DNA of 33,952 nt from Candidatus Peribacteria bacterium. GTDB lineage: Bacteria > Patescibacteriota > Gracilibacteria > Peribacterales > Peribacteraceae. Under the pieces are notes generated by a model. It searched no databases, was not told the DNA's origin, and was given only the letters and a program-made list of their open reading frames with translations. The position numbers and the translations under genes are program-made. The DNA is taken from NCBI GenBank assembly GCA_943350395.1, contig CALRAD010000001.1, forward strand, positions 99,860-133,811, given 5' to 3'. Positions within the stretch are counted from its first letter, which is position 1. Each line of letters opens with the position of its first letter. Positions 1-7,889 of this stretch are shown here, in pieces.

Positions 1-798
1 GGCAAGAATAATTGCATCCTGACTGGCTTTCACGGTGACAATCTCCGCATCAATTGCATTTTTCTTTTTCGTAAAATCAGACGTAGAAAATACTCGTAGC
101 GACGCTGCATCCTTCAAAATTTTCAAAATGTCCTCAAGCTTTTTATCTTCAAAAGATGCCTTGCCGCCATTAAGAGCTGCTTCCAAAGAATTCTGCAGAC
201 CTGGCTCCTGTAAGTAATCGCTCAACATGTCCAAAAGCTTTTCAAGTACTACTTCCTGACTGATCTTGTCTGACTTTGCTGCAATGACAATGCGCGCTGC
301 AGATAAGAACAAACTGCGCTTATCCGAGAATTCCTTCCTGAAATCATCCTGATGCTCAAGGCTATTGGCTTTTGCAGGAAGATCGACATTTCCTAGACCT
401 GCATCTTCAACCGCCTTCACCAGATCATCATATGCAGTCGCAGTATCGTGAACAAAATTCTCCACACCACGATTGGCTTCACCATTTGCCTTCAAAATTT
501 TCTCATCAATGCCAAGCTTTGCCATTTGCTGCTTCTGCAAGGCATCTCTCATTTCCGGACTGATAAACTGCAAGCTTCCGTCCGATAATCGCTGTACAAG
601 TCCTACCAGGCATGTCTGCTTGTTAGGATCCTTGAGCATCGACTTCAGTTCAGGCTTACCGGCTGCAGAAGTCTCAAGAAAGCGAAGTTTTTCCTGATAC
701 TGCTTTAGATTTTCCGTGTAACGAACATCACGCTCGGGAGCATTCAGCTGAGCATAGTTCTCAACACCGCCAGACATTTGATTTTGTTTTTGCGACAT
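1..798 (-). CDS. Hypothetical helical protein, C-terminus cut by window edge
   Basis: An open frame of 266 codons runs without a stop from an ATG at 798 to the first base of the window, so the C-terminus lies outside. The protein starts MSQKQNQMSGGVENYAQLN. It is rich in Lys, Glu, Ala and Leu, has no signal peptide or membrane segment, and appears mostly alpha-helical. I recognise no family and no catalytic motif. The gene lies 47 bp downstream of the lamin-tail protein gene on the same strand but has its own strong promoter (809-837), whose predicted start site is only a few bases before the ATG. Codon use is somewhat AT-richer than in the genes after 2 kb. Function unknown; that it is a gene is well supported by the long frame and the promoter. 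Confidence 0.75.
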   Translation of the reverse strand, partial: MSQKQNQMSGGVENYAQLNAPERDVRYTENLKQYQEKLRFLETSAAGKPELKSMLKDPNKQTCLVGLVQRLSDGSLQFISPEMRDALQKQQMAKLGIDEKILKANGEANRGVENFVHDTATAYDDLVKAVEDAGLGNVDLPAKANSLEHQDDFRKEFSDKRSLFLSAARIVIAAKSDKISQEVVLEKLLDMLSDYLQEPGLQNSLEAALNGGKASFEDKKLEDILKILKDAASLRVFSTSDFTKKKNAIDAEIVTVKASQDAIILA

Positions 799-808
799 AA
801 ATCCCTCT

Positions 809-837
809 ATTATAGCAAATTTTTGGATTTTGGACAA
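809..837 (-). promoter_or_regulatory. Promoter of the 798 gene, near-leaderless
   Basis: On the minus strand TTGTCC (837-832) and TATAAT (814-809) are separated by 17 bp, with an extended -10 (TGCTATAAT). The next bases are AGAGGG, then ATTT and the ATG. A start on the A seven bases after the -10 would give a 4-nt leader. Confidence 0.75.
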
Positions 838-845
838 TACGTTAT

Positions 846-3437
846 CTACAAGCGAATTCTTTCCCCCACTACAAAATTCCTCACTCTGTGTATTTTTAAT
901 GCGGCAAATAATCCTATTAAGCCCAACATAAAGCCAAAAAGCACGGATAATGCGATAGGAATACCCTGAGTCTTCTCAGGAGAAAGTACAATCGGATTCG
1001 AGCCATCTCCTACTGTGGCCTTGTAACTTGCAGCATAGGTGTCGTATCTGCTCTTTTTTACCGTCGTCTTTGCAACTGATTTCTTGCGTGCTGTACTAGT
1101 AGAAGAAGTACAGGAACCTGCAGCACCAGGACTCGCACTTTTGCTCATGCAATAGGCTTCTCTGGTCTTATCAAACAAATAAGATTCTCCGATTTTTGTC
1201 TTCGGATAGGCGAGAGAAATTTGATACACGGAATCAGGTGAAATGAGTATTATTTCATCACCATCATTCTTTAGCTTCAGCCCTGTCTGATGCACAAGAA
1301 AGACACTATACCTCCCAGCTTCGATTATGCTGGAGGGACCAAAGGTAATTGTCTTCTTTCCAACAGTGATCTTCCAGTCTTGAAGGGAAAGACTCTCTTG
1401 TCCGGGGTTATAGAACTCGATCCACTCATCACCAAGAATAGAGCCGGATTGCTCTTTTGAAGACGGTGAAGGATAGACTTCTGTGATAAGAATCATCCCC
1501 GAATTGCTATAGAGATCTTGTGAAGGAAAATAGAGAGAAGACACTACATTATTGGCTTTATTCAGGGCTCTATCTATATTTTTTAAATTTGATGCCTGAA
1601 GAATAGACCATATTCCTGTCTGAGATTTCTGTGATTTTTTCTGAGCTTCTATGTACTGCTCTCTGCTCGCATAATTATATCGTATATTTGCTACAGTTAG
1701 CCCTGAAAGAAGCATCTCATTCTGCAGTATTCTTCCGTCATCGAGGCGTACATACGCAAGCAAATTTCCGTCACTTTCCCATACTTGTGTATCAAAAAAT
1801 AGTTCTACTTTTTTGTTTTCAATCAGGGCTCTCATAAATTCTAATGAGTGTAATTTATATTCGATAAAGTCACTGTTCTGCGTCGGACCGAAGTCGTCTA
1901 CCCCAATCAACCTGACAGTTGCCTGCGGAAGACCGATCATGCGTGAGGAAGGACCATCAAAATTGATGACGAAGGTTACGTTATCGATGACAGGGTAGAC
2001 CGTCCCTTGGAGACTCTGATCCTTGAAGCTTTCGGAAAGATACACTCTTCCCTCCTCCGCTTTCTCCCAAGAAACCGAAGAGGCGACAATCCCCTGGGGA
2101 CTTAGAAGCTCCACGGTGTCTGCGGCATTGCCGAAGGTCATGCCTGTTTCGCTTTGATACAGACGAACAGTTTCGTGGGGTCCAAGTCCGGATACGGTAT
2201 CGATAACGTACCGACGAATCGTTTTCTTCCCAATCGCCAAATGCCAACCGGCAAGAGAGACGAAACGATCTTCGAGATTCCGGAGTTCAATCCACTCTTT
2301 ATCAGCATCCTTCGAATCGGGATTCGGCAGGACGCCCGAGATCACGATTCGACTGTCCTGAAAGACCTGAGGCATCCCCGATCCTGTCGTCACCGAGGCA
2401 GAGGACTTTGGATCCGGATGAACCGTCACTGTTTGAGTCTGTAACAGCGTATTACCACATTGGTTTATCACTACCAGATTCAAATTAAAGACACCTGGCT
2501 GTGTATAAGAATGAACGCCTGGATTGCAACTACTGCTCGTAAAACCATCGCCGAAATCGAACCGACAGGTGGCTCCGTTCATCGTTCCTTGGGTCGCTTC
2601 TGCCTCCACATTAAGCGTGACTTTCCCGACCCCTGTAAAATCACCGGATTGCAGTGAAAGAACGACTGCAAGATCGCTCATGCAAGAAGAACTTTGAGAA
2701 GACTCGGATGATGAAGATACAATATCTGAGGAAGAGGAAGAAGAATCTGAAGAAGCAGATGGGAACGAAGAAGATGCACTCGAAGAAAGCGAGCTGACGG
2801 AAGATGAAGCAAAAGAGAGAGGTGGAGAGGATGATCCATTTGCGTACCCCGGTGTTCCAAGCATGTTCGCACCCGCATCGAAACCAAGACTCGTCACTGC
2901 TGTCCTCCAGTTCTCTTTGACGATTCCTGAAGCCACAGGATCGATCCGTTCCATACTTGCCTTGGGACTCGGAGCCGAAGGATTCAAGCCGGCAAAAGGA
3001 ACTCCGACTCCATCGTCGACCTCATCGATCACGGTGCCGTTTGGATCCTTCATGCGTAAGCGTAATCCGCTATTTCCGAGTGTGAGAGAAGCACTGATAA
3101 AGGAAGGCTCCGACAGAAGACGCGAGCTGCTCTCGTGATTATTGCCGATGACCAGATACTGATCGGGCTGAATTATGAAATCTGCCGGAAACGTAAACAT
3201 GAGGGTCTCAATGCCCGTGCTCTTTAGATACGTGATGGAGTATCCGGCAAGATTTTGGGGCTGACAGTCTGGAAGCATTGCATCACAGGCGGGCAGGTAA
3301 AGCTCGAACCACTCGTCGGAACTACTCAGGTCACTCCCCGCCCACATCACTTCGCTAATGACGGGGTGAGCGCACACAGAAGGCACAGCGATCACTAGTA
3401 AAGCCACAATGACGAACGAGAGCAGAAAGAAGCGCAT
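846..3437 (-). CDS. Surface-anchored lamin-tail / PKD / SNase-like multidomain protein
   Basis: A predicted exported protein of 863 aa held at the cell surface. I chose the ATG at 3437 because it opens directly into a signal peptide (MRFFLLSFVIV..., cleavage after VCA, residue 23). The longer frame to a TTG at 3557 would bury that signal. Domains in order: lamin-tail domain (about 24-200, ending in GTPGYAN), Ser-rich linker (201-251), PKD domain (255-340, FDFGDG), second lamin-tail domain (363-465), staphylococcal-nuclease-like fold (476-610), third lamin-tail domain (648-760), Lys/Thr linker, a membrane helix (about 826-848) and a basic cytoplasmic tail. The nuclease-like domain keeps VRLIGVD but has DDFG where active enzymes have DTPE, and DGNLLAY where they have an Arg, so it is probably inactive. 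Likely role, inferred: adhesion or DNA/cell contact. Domain calls are fairly sure; function is not known. Confidence 0.8.
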   Translation of the reverse strand: MRFFLLSFVIVALLVIAVPSVCAHPVISEVMWAGSDLSSSDEWFELYLPACDAMLPDCQPQNLAGYSITYLKSTGIETLMFTFPADFIIQPDQYLVIGNNHESSSRLLSEPSFISASLTLGNSGLRLRMKDPNGTVIDEVDDGVGVPFAGLNPSAPSPKASMERIDPVASGIVKENWRTAVTSLGFDAGANMLGTPGYANGSSSPPLSFASSSVSSLSSSASSSFPSASSDSSSSSSDIVSSSSESSQSSSCMSDLAVVLSLQSGDFTGVGKVTLNVEAEATQGTMNGATCRFDFGDGFTSSSCNPGVHSYTQPGVFNLNLVVINQCGNTLLQTQTVTVHPDPKSSASVTTGSGMPQVFQDSRIVISGVLPNPDSKDADKEWIELRNLEDRFVSLAGWHLAIGKKTIRRYVIDTVSGLGPHETVRLYQSETGMTFGNAADTVELLSPQGIVASSVSWEKAEEGRVYLSESFKDQSLQGTVYPVIDNVTFVINFDGPSSRMIGLPQATVRLIGVDDFGPTQNSDFIEYKLHSLEFMRALIENKKVELFFDTQVWESDGNLLAYVRLDDGRILQNEMLLSGLTVANIRYNYASREQYIEAQKKSQKSQTGIWSILQASNLKNIDRALNKANNVVSSLYFPSQDLYSNSGMILITEVYPSPSSKEQSGSILGDEWIEFYNPGQESLSLQDWKITVGKKTITFGPSSIIEAGRYSVFLVHQTGLKLKNDGDEIILISPDSVYQISLAYPKTKIGESYLFDKTREAYCMSKSASPGAAGSCTSSTSTARKKSVAKTTVKKSRYDTYAASYKATVGDGSNPIVLSPEKTQGIPIALSVLFGFMLGLIGLFAALKIHRVRNFVVGERIRL

Positions 3438-3833
3438 GAACGTATCAAAGCGCGTCCCGAATTCCTGAAGGAGATGGAATGAAACCCATACATTGCAGCT
3501 GTAGACTTTTCGCTCTGAAAATAAGGCAAAAGCTTGTTCCAGAGAAGTAAAGAACAAATGAGTATTTCCCGACTATAAATACTCGTTTTACGCAACACAC
3601 ATTTTCGGCAGAAGATCTGTTGCATGGCTTAAAGAAGGGATCCGACATACCTCGCATTCTTGCGATACATACTGTATTCTGAATCCATATTCGTAGTTTG
3701 TACCGTCGAAGATCCTCCCATGTATTTCAGAGTCTCCAAGAGCGCACAGGACATTTGTAACACATCGCTTCCAAGCGAAATGATGTGTGGTGACTTGAGT
3801 CATGCATCGAGGTAAACGGTACGGACTGCGGCA
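3438..3833. other. Gene-poor intergenic stretch with hairpins
   Basis: No convincing gene. It holds a hairpin with 8-bp arms (3560-3567 with 3577-3584) followed by GTTTT, which could end plus-strand transcripts. Its minus strand carries a TATAGT (3578-3573) that may be the -10 of the lamin-tail gene. A second hairpin (3760-3766 with 3782-3788, inner stem 3767-3770 with 3773-3776) and a small palindrome TGACTTGAGTCA (3791-3802) lie just before rny. A 71-codon minus-strand frame (3803-3588) is open but has no supporting signal. Confidence 0.4.
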
Positions 3834-5417
3834 ATGCTTATCCTTTGCCCCAGTACCCTTATGGATTTCTATACCTACGCTCTGACGTTCGGAATCGGAT
3901 TACTCATCGGCCTCTCGATGGGCTGGTTCTGGTTCGCAAAAGGAAAAAAGATCAGCGCAGCACTTCAATACCAAATTGATCAGAAGGAACGTGAGTTGAA
4001 TGCGGTCAATGTAAAAATCATCGAATCGAGAAGCGCCATCAAGGCGAATGAGGCCGAAGCGAAAGCACAGGCAAAAGAAATCCTCTCGCAGGCACGCATC
4101 AATGCACAAGAGATGGAAGTAAAACTCGAAAAAGATCATGCACGCATCGAGGAGAAAGAAAAAAACCTTGATGAGAAAGTCAGTGAAATCGAAGCGCAAA
4201 GAAAACGCATTGAGAAACAGGAGAAAGACAATAAGGAGATGCAAGCGGAATTGAAGGAGTCGACGCTCAAGCACCGCGAAGCACTTGAGAAAGTCGCAGG
4301 ACTCTCGACGGAGGTTGCTAAGAAACAACTCTGGACGGAACTCGAACACGAGTACTCCTCGTTCTTCGCATCGCAAATTAAAGAAGTGAAGAAGCATCTC
4401 GAGGAAGACGTCGAAGCCGAGTCCAAAAATCTCCTCGCTGAAGCAATCCACCGCTACGCATCGGAAGTCGCCACCGAGTCGACAACGACAGTTGTGCAGC
4501 TTCCGTCCGATGACGTCAAAGGAAAGATCATCGGCAAAGAAGGGCGAAATATTGTGGCATTCGAATCCGCGACGGGCATCGACGTAATCATTGATGATAC
4601 GCCGGGTGCGGTTGTGATCTCCGGTTATGATCTCGTCCGAAGATACGTCGCAAAACTCGCACTTGAGAAACTCGTCGAAGACGGCAGAATTCAACCTGCA
4701 AGAATCGAAGAAGTCGTCAACAAAGTGAAAGAAGATGTGGCGAAGATGATGCTTGAATTTGGCAAACGCGCTGTCGAAGAACTCGGCATCACAGGCTATT
4801 CCCAAGATCTCCTAAAAATCATCGGTCGTCTTCGCTTCCGCACGAGCTACGGACAAAACATTTTGAAGCACTCGGTCGAGATGGCCCACATGGGACGCAT
4901 GATGGCAGAAGAAATCGGTGCGGACGCGTCGATCGTTGTCGAAGGATGTCTCCTGCATGACGTCGGCAAAGCGCTCGACCACGAAGTCGCCGGCACGCAC
5001 GTGCAGATCGGTGTTGAGATCGCGAAGCGATTCAAAGTTCGACCCGAAGTCGTGCACTGTATTGCCGCTCACCATCAAGATATTCCAATCGAATCCGCCG
5101 AAGCATTCATCGTTGCAGCCGCCGACGCAATCTCCGGGTCACGTCCCGGTGCAAGACGCGAATCGATGGAGGCATACATCAAACGTCTCACCGAACTCGA
5201 GAACACCGCAAAAAGCTTCGAAGGAATTTCGAAAGCGTACGCCATCTCTGCAGGCAGAGAAATTCGTGTGTTCGTCGACGCAGGAAAAGTTGACGATCTC
5301 CGTCAGCAGCAACTCGCCAAAGACATCGCAAAGAAAATCGAATCCGAGCTCACCTATCCCGGTGTCATCAAAGTAAATGTGATCCGAGAAAGAAGAGTGG
5401 AGGAGACTGCGAAGTAG
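3834..5417 (+). CDS. rny: Ribonuclease Y
   Basis: Membrane-anchored endoribonuclease that starts mRNA decay. The order is that of the family: N-terminal membrane helix (about 13-34), a long Lys/Glu coiled coil (about 45-190), a KH RNA-binding domain with GKIIGKEGRN (230-239), and an HD domain with the metal-binding LLHDVGKA (373-380) and an upstream His (346). Length (527 aa) is normal. The start is uncertain: ATG 3834 gives nine extra residues, while ATG 3861 (MDFYTYALTFG) puts the membrane helix right at the N-terminus as in most homologues. No Shine-Dalgarno sequence precedes either. The gene stands alone, with the tuf promoter directly after its stop. Identity is secure. Confidence 0.95.
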   Translation: MLILCPSTLMDFYTYALTFGIGLLIGLSMGWFWFAKGKKISAALQYQIDQKERELNAVNVKIIESRSAIKANEAEAKAQAKEILSQARINAQEMEVKLEKDHARIEEKEKNLDEKVSEIEAQRKRIEKQEKDNKEMQAELKESTLKHREALEKVAGLSTEVAKKQLWTELEHEYSSFFASQIKEVKKHLEEDVEAESKNLLAEAIHRYASEVATESTTTVVQLPSDDVKGKIIGKEGRNIVAFESATGIDVIIDDTPGAVVISGYDLVRRYVAKLALEKLVEDGRIQPARIEEVVNKVKEDVAKMMLEFGKRAVEELGITGYSQDLLKIIGRLRFRTSYGQNILKHSVEMAHMGRMMAEEIGADASIVVEGCLLHDVGKALDHEVAGTHVQIGVEIAKRFKVRPEVVHCIAAHHQDIPIESAEAFIVAAADAISGSRPGARRESMEAYIKRLTELENTAKSFEGISKAYAISAGREIRVFVDAGKVDDLRQQQLAKDIAKKIESELTYPGVIKVNVIRERRVEETAK

Positions 5418-5419
5418 TG

Positions 5420-5448
5420 TTGACGAGCCCCATCCCCTCCTCTAAACT
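5420..5448 (+). promoter_or_regulatory. Promoter of tuf
   Basis: TTGACG (5420-5425) and TAAACT (5443-5448) with a 17-bp spacer, starting just after the rny stop. A start near 5455 would leave a leader of about 77 nt. In it GACCC (about 5474) can pair with GGGTC (about 5492), and the last 20 bases before the ATG are almost all pyrimidine with no Shine-Dalgarno sequence. Confidence 0.65.
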
Positions 5449-5531
5449 TTCCCCGCTTTAGACGATATGACCCCATGGTTTAAAGAGGGTCTTAGAGTCA
5501 ATCTCTATTATTCCCCTTTTCCCCTTCTCTT

Positions 5532-6713
<1,182 letters not shown>

Positions 6714-6726
6714 GCATTCTGCCGGT

Positions 6727-6754
6727 CAGAACCCCGCTTTCGGGTGGGGTTCTG
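6727..6754 (+). terminator. GC-rich hairpin between tuf and rpsJ
   Basis: An 11-bp stem (6727-6737 with 6744-6754, CAGAACCCCGC against GGGTGGGGTTCTG) with a small TTTCGG loop. It has no T-run after it, so it may act as a partial terminator, a processing site or a 3'-end stabiliser for tuf mRNA rather than a full stop. No separate rpsJ promoter is visible downstream. Confidence 0.5.
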
Positions 6755-6794
6755 CTCCGGATTGATTTCTCTCCTGTTCTTTCCCACCACTTCC

Positions 6795-7277
6795 ATGATT
6801 CCCGCAAAGAAAGCCGTCACTGAAAAGAAAGCTGCAAAGAAAACTCCTGCTCCGAAAGCAGTGAAGGCAAAAGAATCTGTGAAGAAAGTGGAAAAGTCTG
6901 CATCAACCAAAGCTGCTCCGACGACAAAGTCGGCGGCTTCGACGACTGCAGCCCCGGCACAGGCACCGAAAATTAAAGGCATTCGTATCCGTCTCTCCGC
7001 ATTCGATCATACGGTCCTCGACGAAGCCGCTCTCAAGATCATCGATACGGCTCTCCGCACAGGTGCCATTGTCCATGGTCCGATCCCACTGCCGACAAAG
7101 CTTCGAAAATTCACCGTCAACCGCTCCACGTTCGTCCACAAAGACGCACGAGATCAGTTCGAAATGCGCATCCACAGGCGTCTCATCGATCTCTCTGAAA
7201 CAACCTTCAAGACCGTCGACGGACTGCAGAACTTAAGCCTCCCGAGCGGAGTGGATATTGAGATCAGGATGGGGTAA
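6795..7277 (+). CDS. rpsJ: Ribosomal protein uS10 with long N-terminal tail
   Basis: Small-subunit protein uS10, which also partners NusB in antitermination. The last 100 residues or so match the family ([17 protein letters not shown], the HGPIPLPTK loop, [21 protein letters not shown]). Ahead of this lies a tail of about 57 residues made almost only of Lys, Ala, Pro, Thr and Ser, so the protein is 160 aa instead of the usual 102 or so. The ATG at 6795 is chosen because the longer frame would start with a GTG inside the tuf hairpin. The normal next genes of the S10 operon (rplC, rplD) are absent; a repeat element follows. Core identity is secure, the tail is unusual. Confidence 0.95.
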   Translation: MIPAKKAVTEKKAAKKTPAPKAVKAKESVKKVEKSASTKAAPTTKSAASTTAAPAQAPKIKGIRIRLSAFDHTVLDEAALKIIDTALRTGAIVHGPIPLPTKLRKFTVNRSTFVHKDARDQFEMRIHRRLIDLSETTFKTVDGLQNLSLPSGVDIEIRMG

Positions 7278-7307
7278 GAAATTCTTTACGGTCCTCACTT
7301 CGGCGCT

Positions 7308-7444
7308 CGCCTCATCCCCTAGCCCCTTCTCCCACTACGTTGGGGAGAAGGGGGAGCCCCAATATTCCTTGAAACAAGCTCTTTTTCTGAATAGCAGCGC
7401 ACCCTCTCCCAAGCATCAGCGCGGGAGAGGGACGGGGTGAGGCG
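7308..7444. repeat. MITE-like element with terminal inverted repeats and two inner hairpins
   Basis: The ends are inverted copies: CGCCTCATCCCC (7308-7319) against GGGGTGAGGCG (7434-7444). Inside are two strong stems: 7323-7333 with 7343-7353 (CCCCTTCTCCC/GGGAGAAGGGG) and 7402-7410 with 7423-7431 (CCCTCTCCC/GGGAGAGGG). Similar CCCTCTCCC-type hairpin repeats are dispersed in many bacterial genomes. It encodes nothing and lies between rpsJ and the next promoter. Confidence 0.6.
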
Positions 7445-7454
7445 GAAGGTGATG

Positions 7455-7481
7455 GAAAAACCCCTGTTTTTCTGCTATACT
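7455..7481 (+). promoter_or_regulatory. Extended -10 promoter with a palindrome upstream
   Basis: TATACT (7476-7481) with a TGC extension, then GAGAGG, ATT and the ATG at 7491, which predicts a 3-nt leader. A weak -35 (TGGAAA, 7453-7458) has a 17-bp spacer. A perfect palindrome, GAAAAAC (7455-7461) and GTTTTTC (7466-7472), fills the space before the -10 and could be an operator or a terminator of upstream transcripts. Confidence 0.6.
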
Positions 7482-7490
7482 GAGAGGATT

Positions 7491-7889
7491 ATGGAGAAAA
7501 CTCACACAAAAAAATCTCTCATCGCGCTATTCGTCCGCTGGTACTACCTCGAAGCGCCTATCGGCATCTTACGCGAATATGCAGCGTACGCGCGTGCCTT
7601 TGCAGAAATTTTCCCGTTCCTCTTCCTGCTTCGGACACTCTTTTCTCCATGGAAAAACATCGTGGACAGGAGCCCGATGCATGGCATTGATCTGAAGAAA
7701 ATCACCGAGAAACTGAGCCTCGGTCTTCTTGCCTGTGCCGTTGGATGTGTCGTGCGTCTTCTGACGATGGTGATGGGGTTAACTATTGAACTGCTGCTTC
7801 TCATTGGAACAATTGCCTATCTGATGATCTGGTTTACATTCCCAATCCTGTTTGTTCTCGGCTCTCTGTACTGCATTCAATCACTATGA
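7491..7889 (+). CDS. Small polytopic membrane protein, unknown
   Basis: A 132-aa protein starting MEKTHTKKSLIALFVRWYY. After a basic N-terminus it has a hydrophobic stretch around residues 35-52, a polar loop (PWKNIVDRSPMHGIDLKKITEK), and two further strong membrane helices (about 76-98 and 103-130). I do not recognise the family. The ATG at 7491 is preferred over the longer GTG frame because a TGC-TATACT promoter lies just upstream. The stop overlaps the start of the next gene (ATGA at 7886-7889), so the two proteins are translationally coupled. The neighbour is a membrane-anchored AAA+ protein, so a joint membrane complex is a reasonable inference. No catalytic residues stand out. Confidence 0.75.
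   Translation: MEKTHTKKSLIALFVRWYYLEAPIGILREYAAYARAFAEIFPFLFLLRTLFSPWKNIVDRSPMHGIDLKKITEKLSLGLLACAVGCVVRLLTMVMGLTIELLLLIGTIAYLMIWFTFPILFVLGSLYCIQSL

Noticed and set aside
2678-2887. Minus-strand Leu/His-rich ORF in the Ser-rich linker of the lamin-tail protein
   Set aside because: A frame-shifted shadow of repeated Ser codons.
3588-3803. Minus-strand ORF of 71 codons with four Cys, before rny
   Set aside because: No convincing promoter or ribosome site, it covers a hairpin region and no family is recognisable; mentioned only within the intergenic entry.
3900-4805. Long minus-strand ORF (301 codons) opposite rny
   Set aside because: A shadow of the Lys/Glu-rich coiled coil; gives a Phe/Leu/Cys-rich product with no signal for expression.
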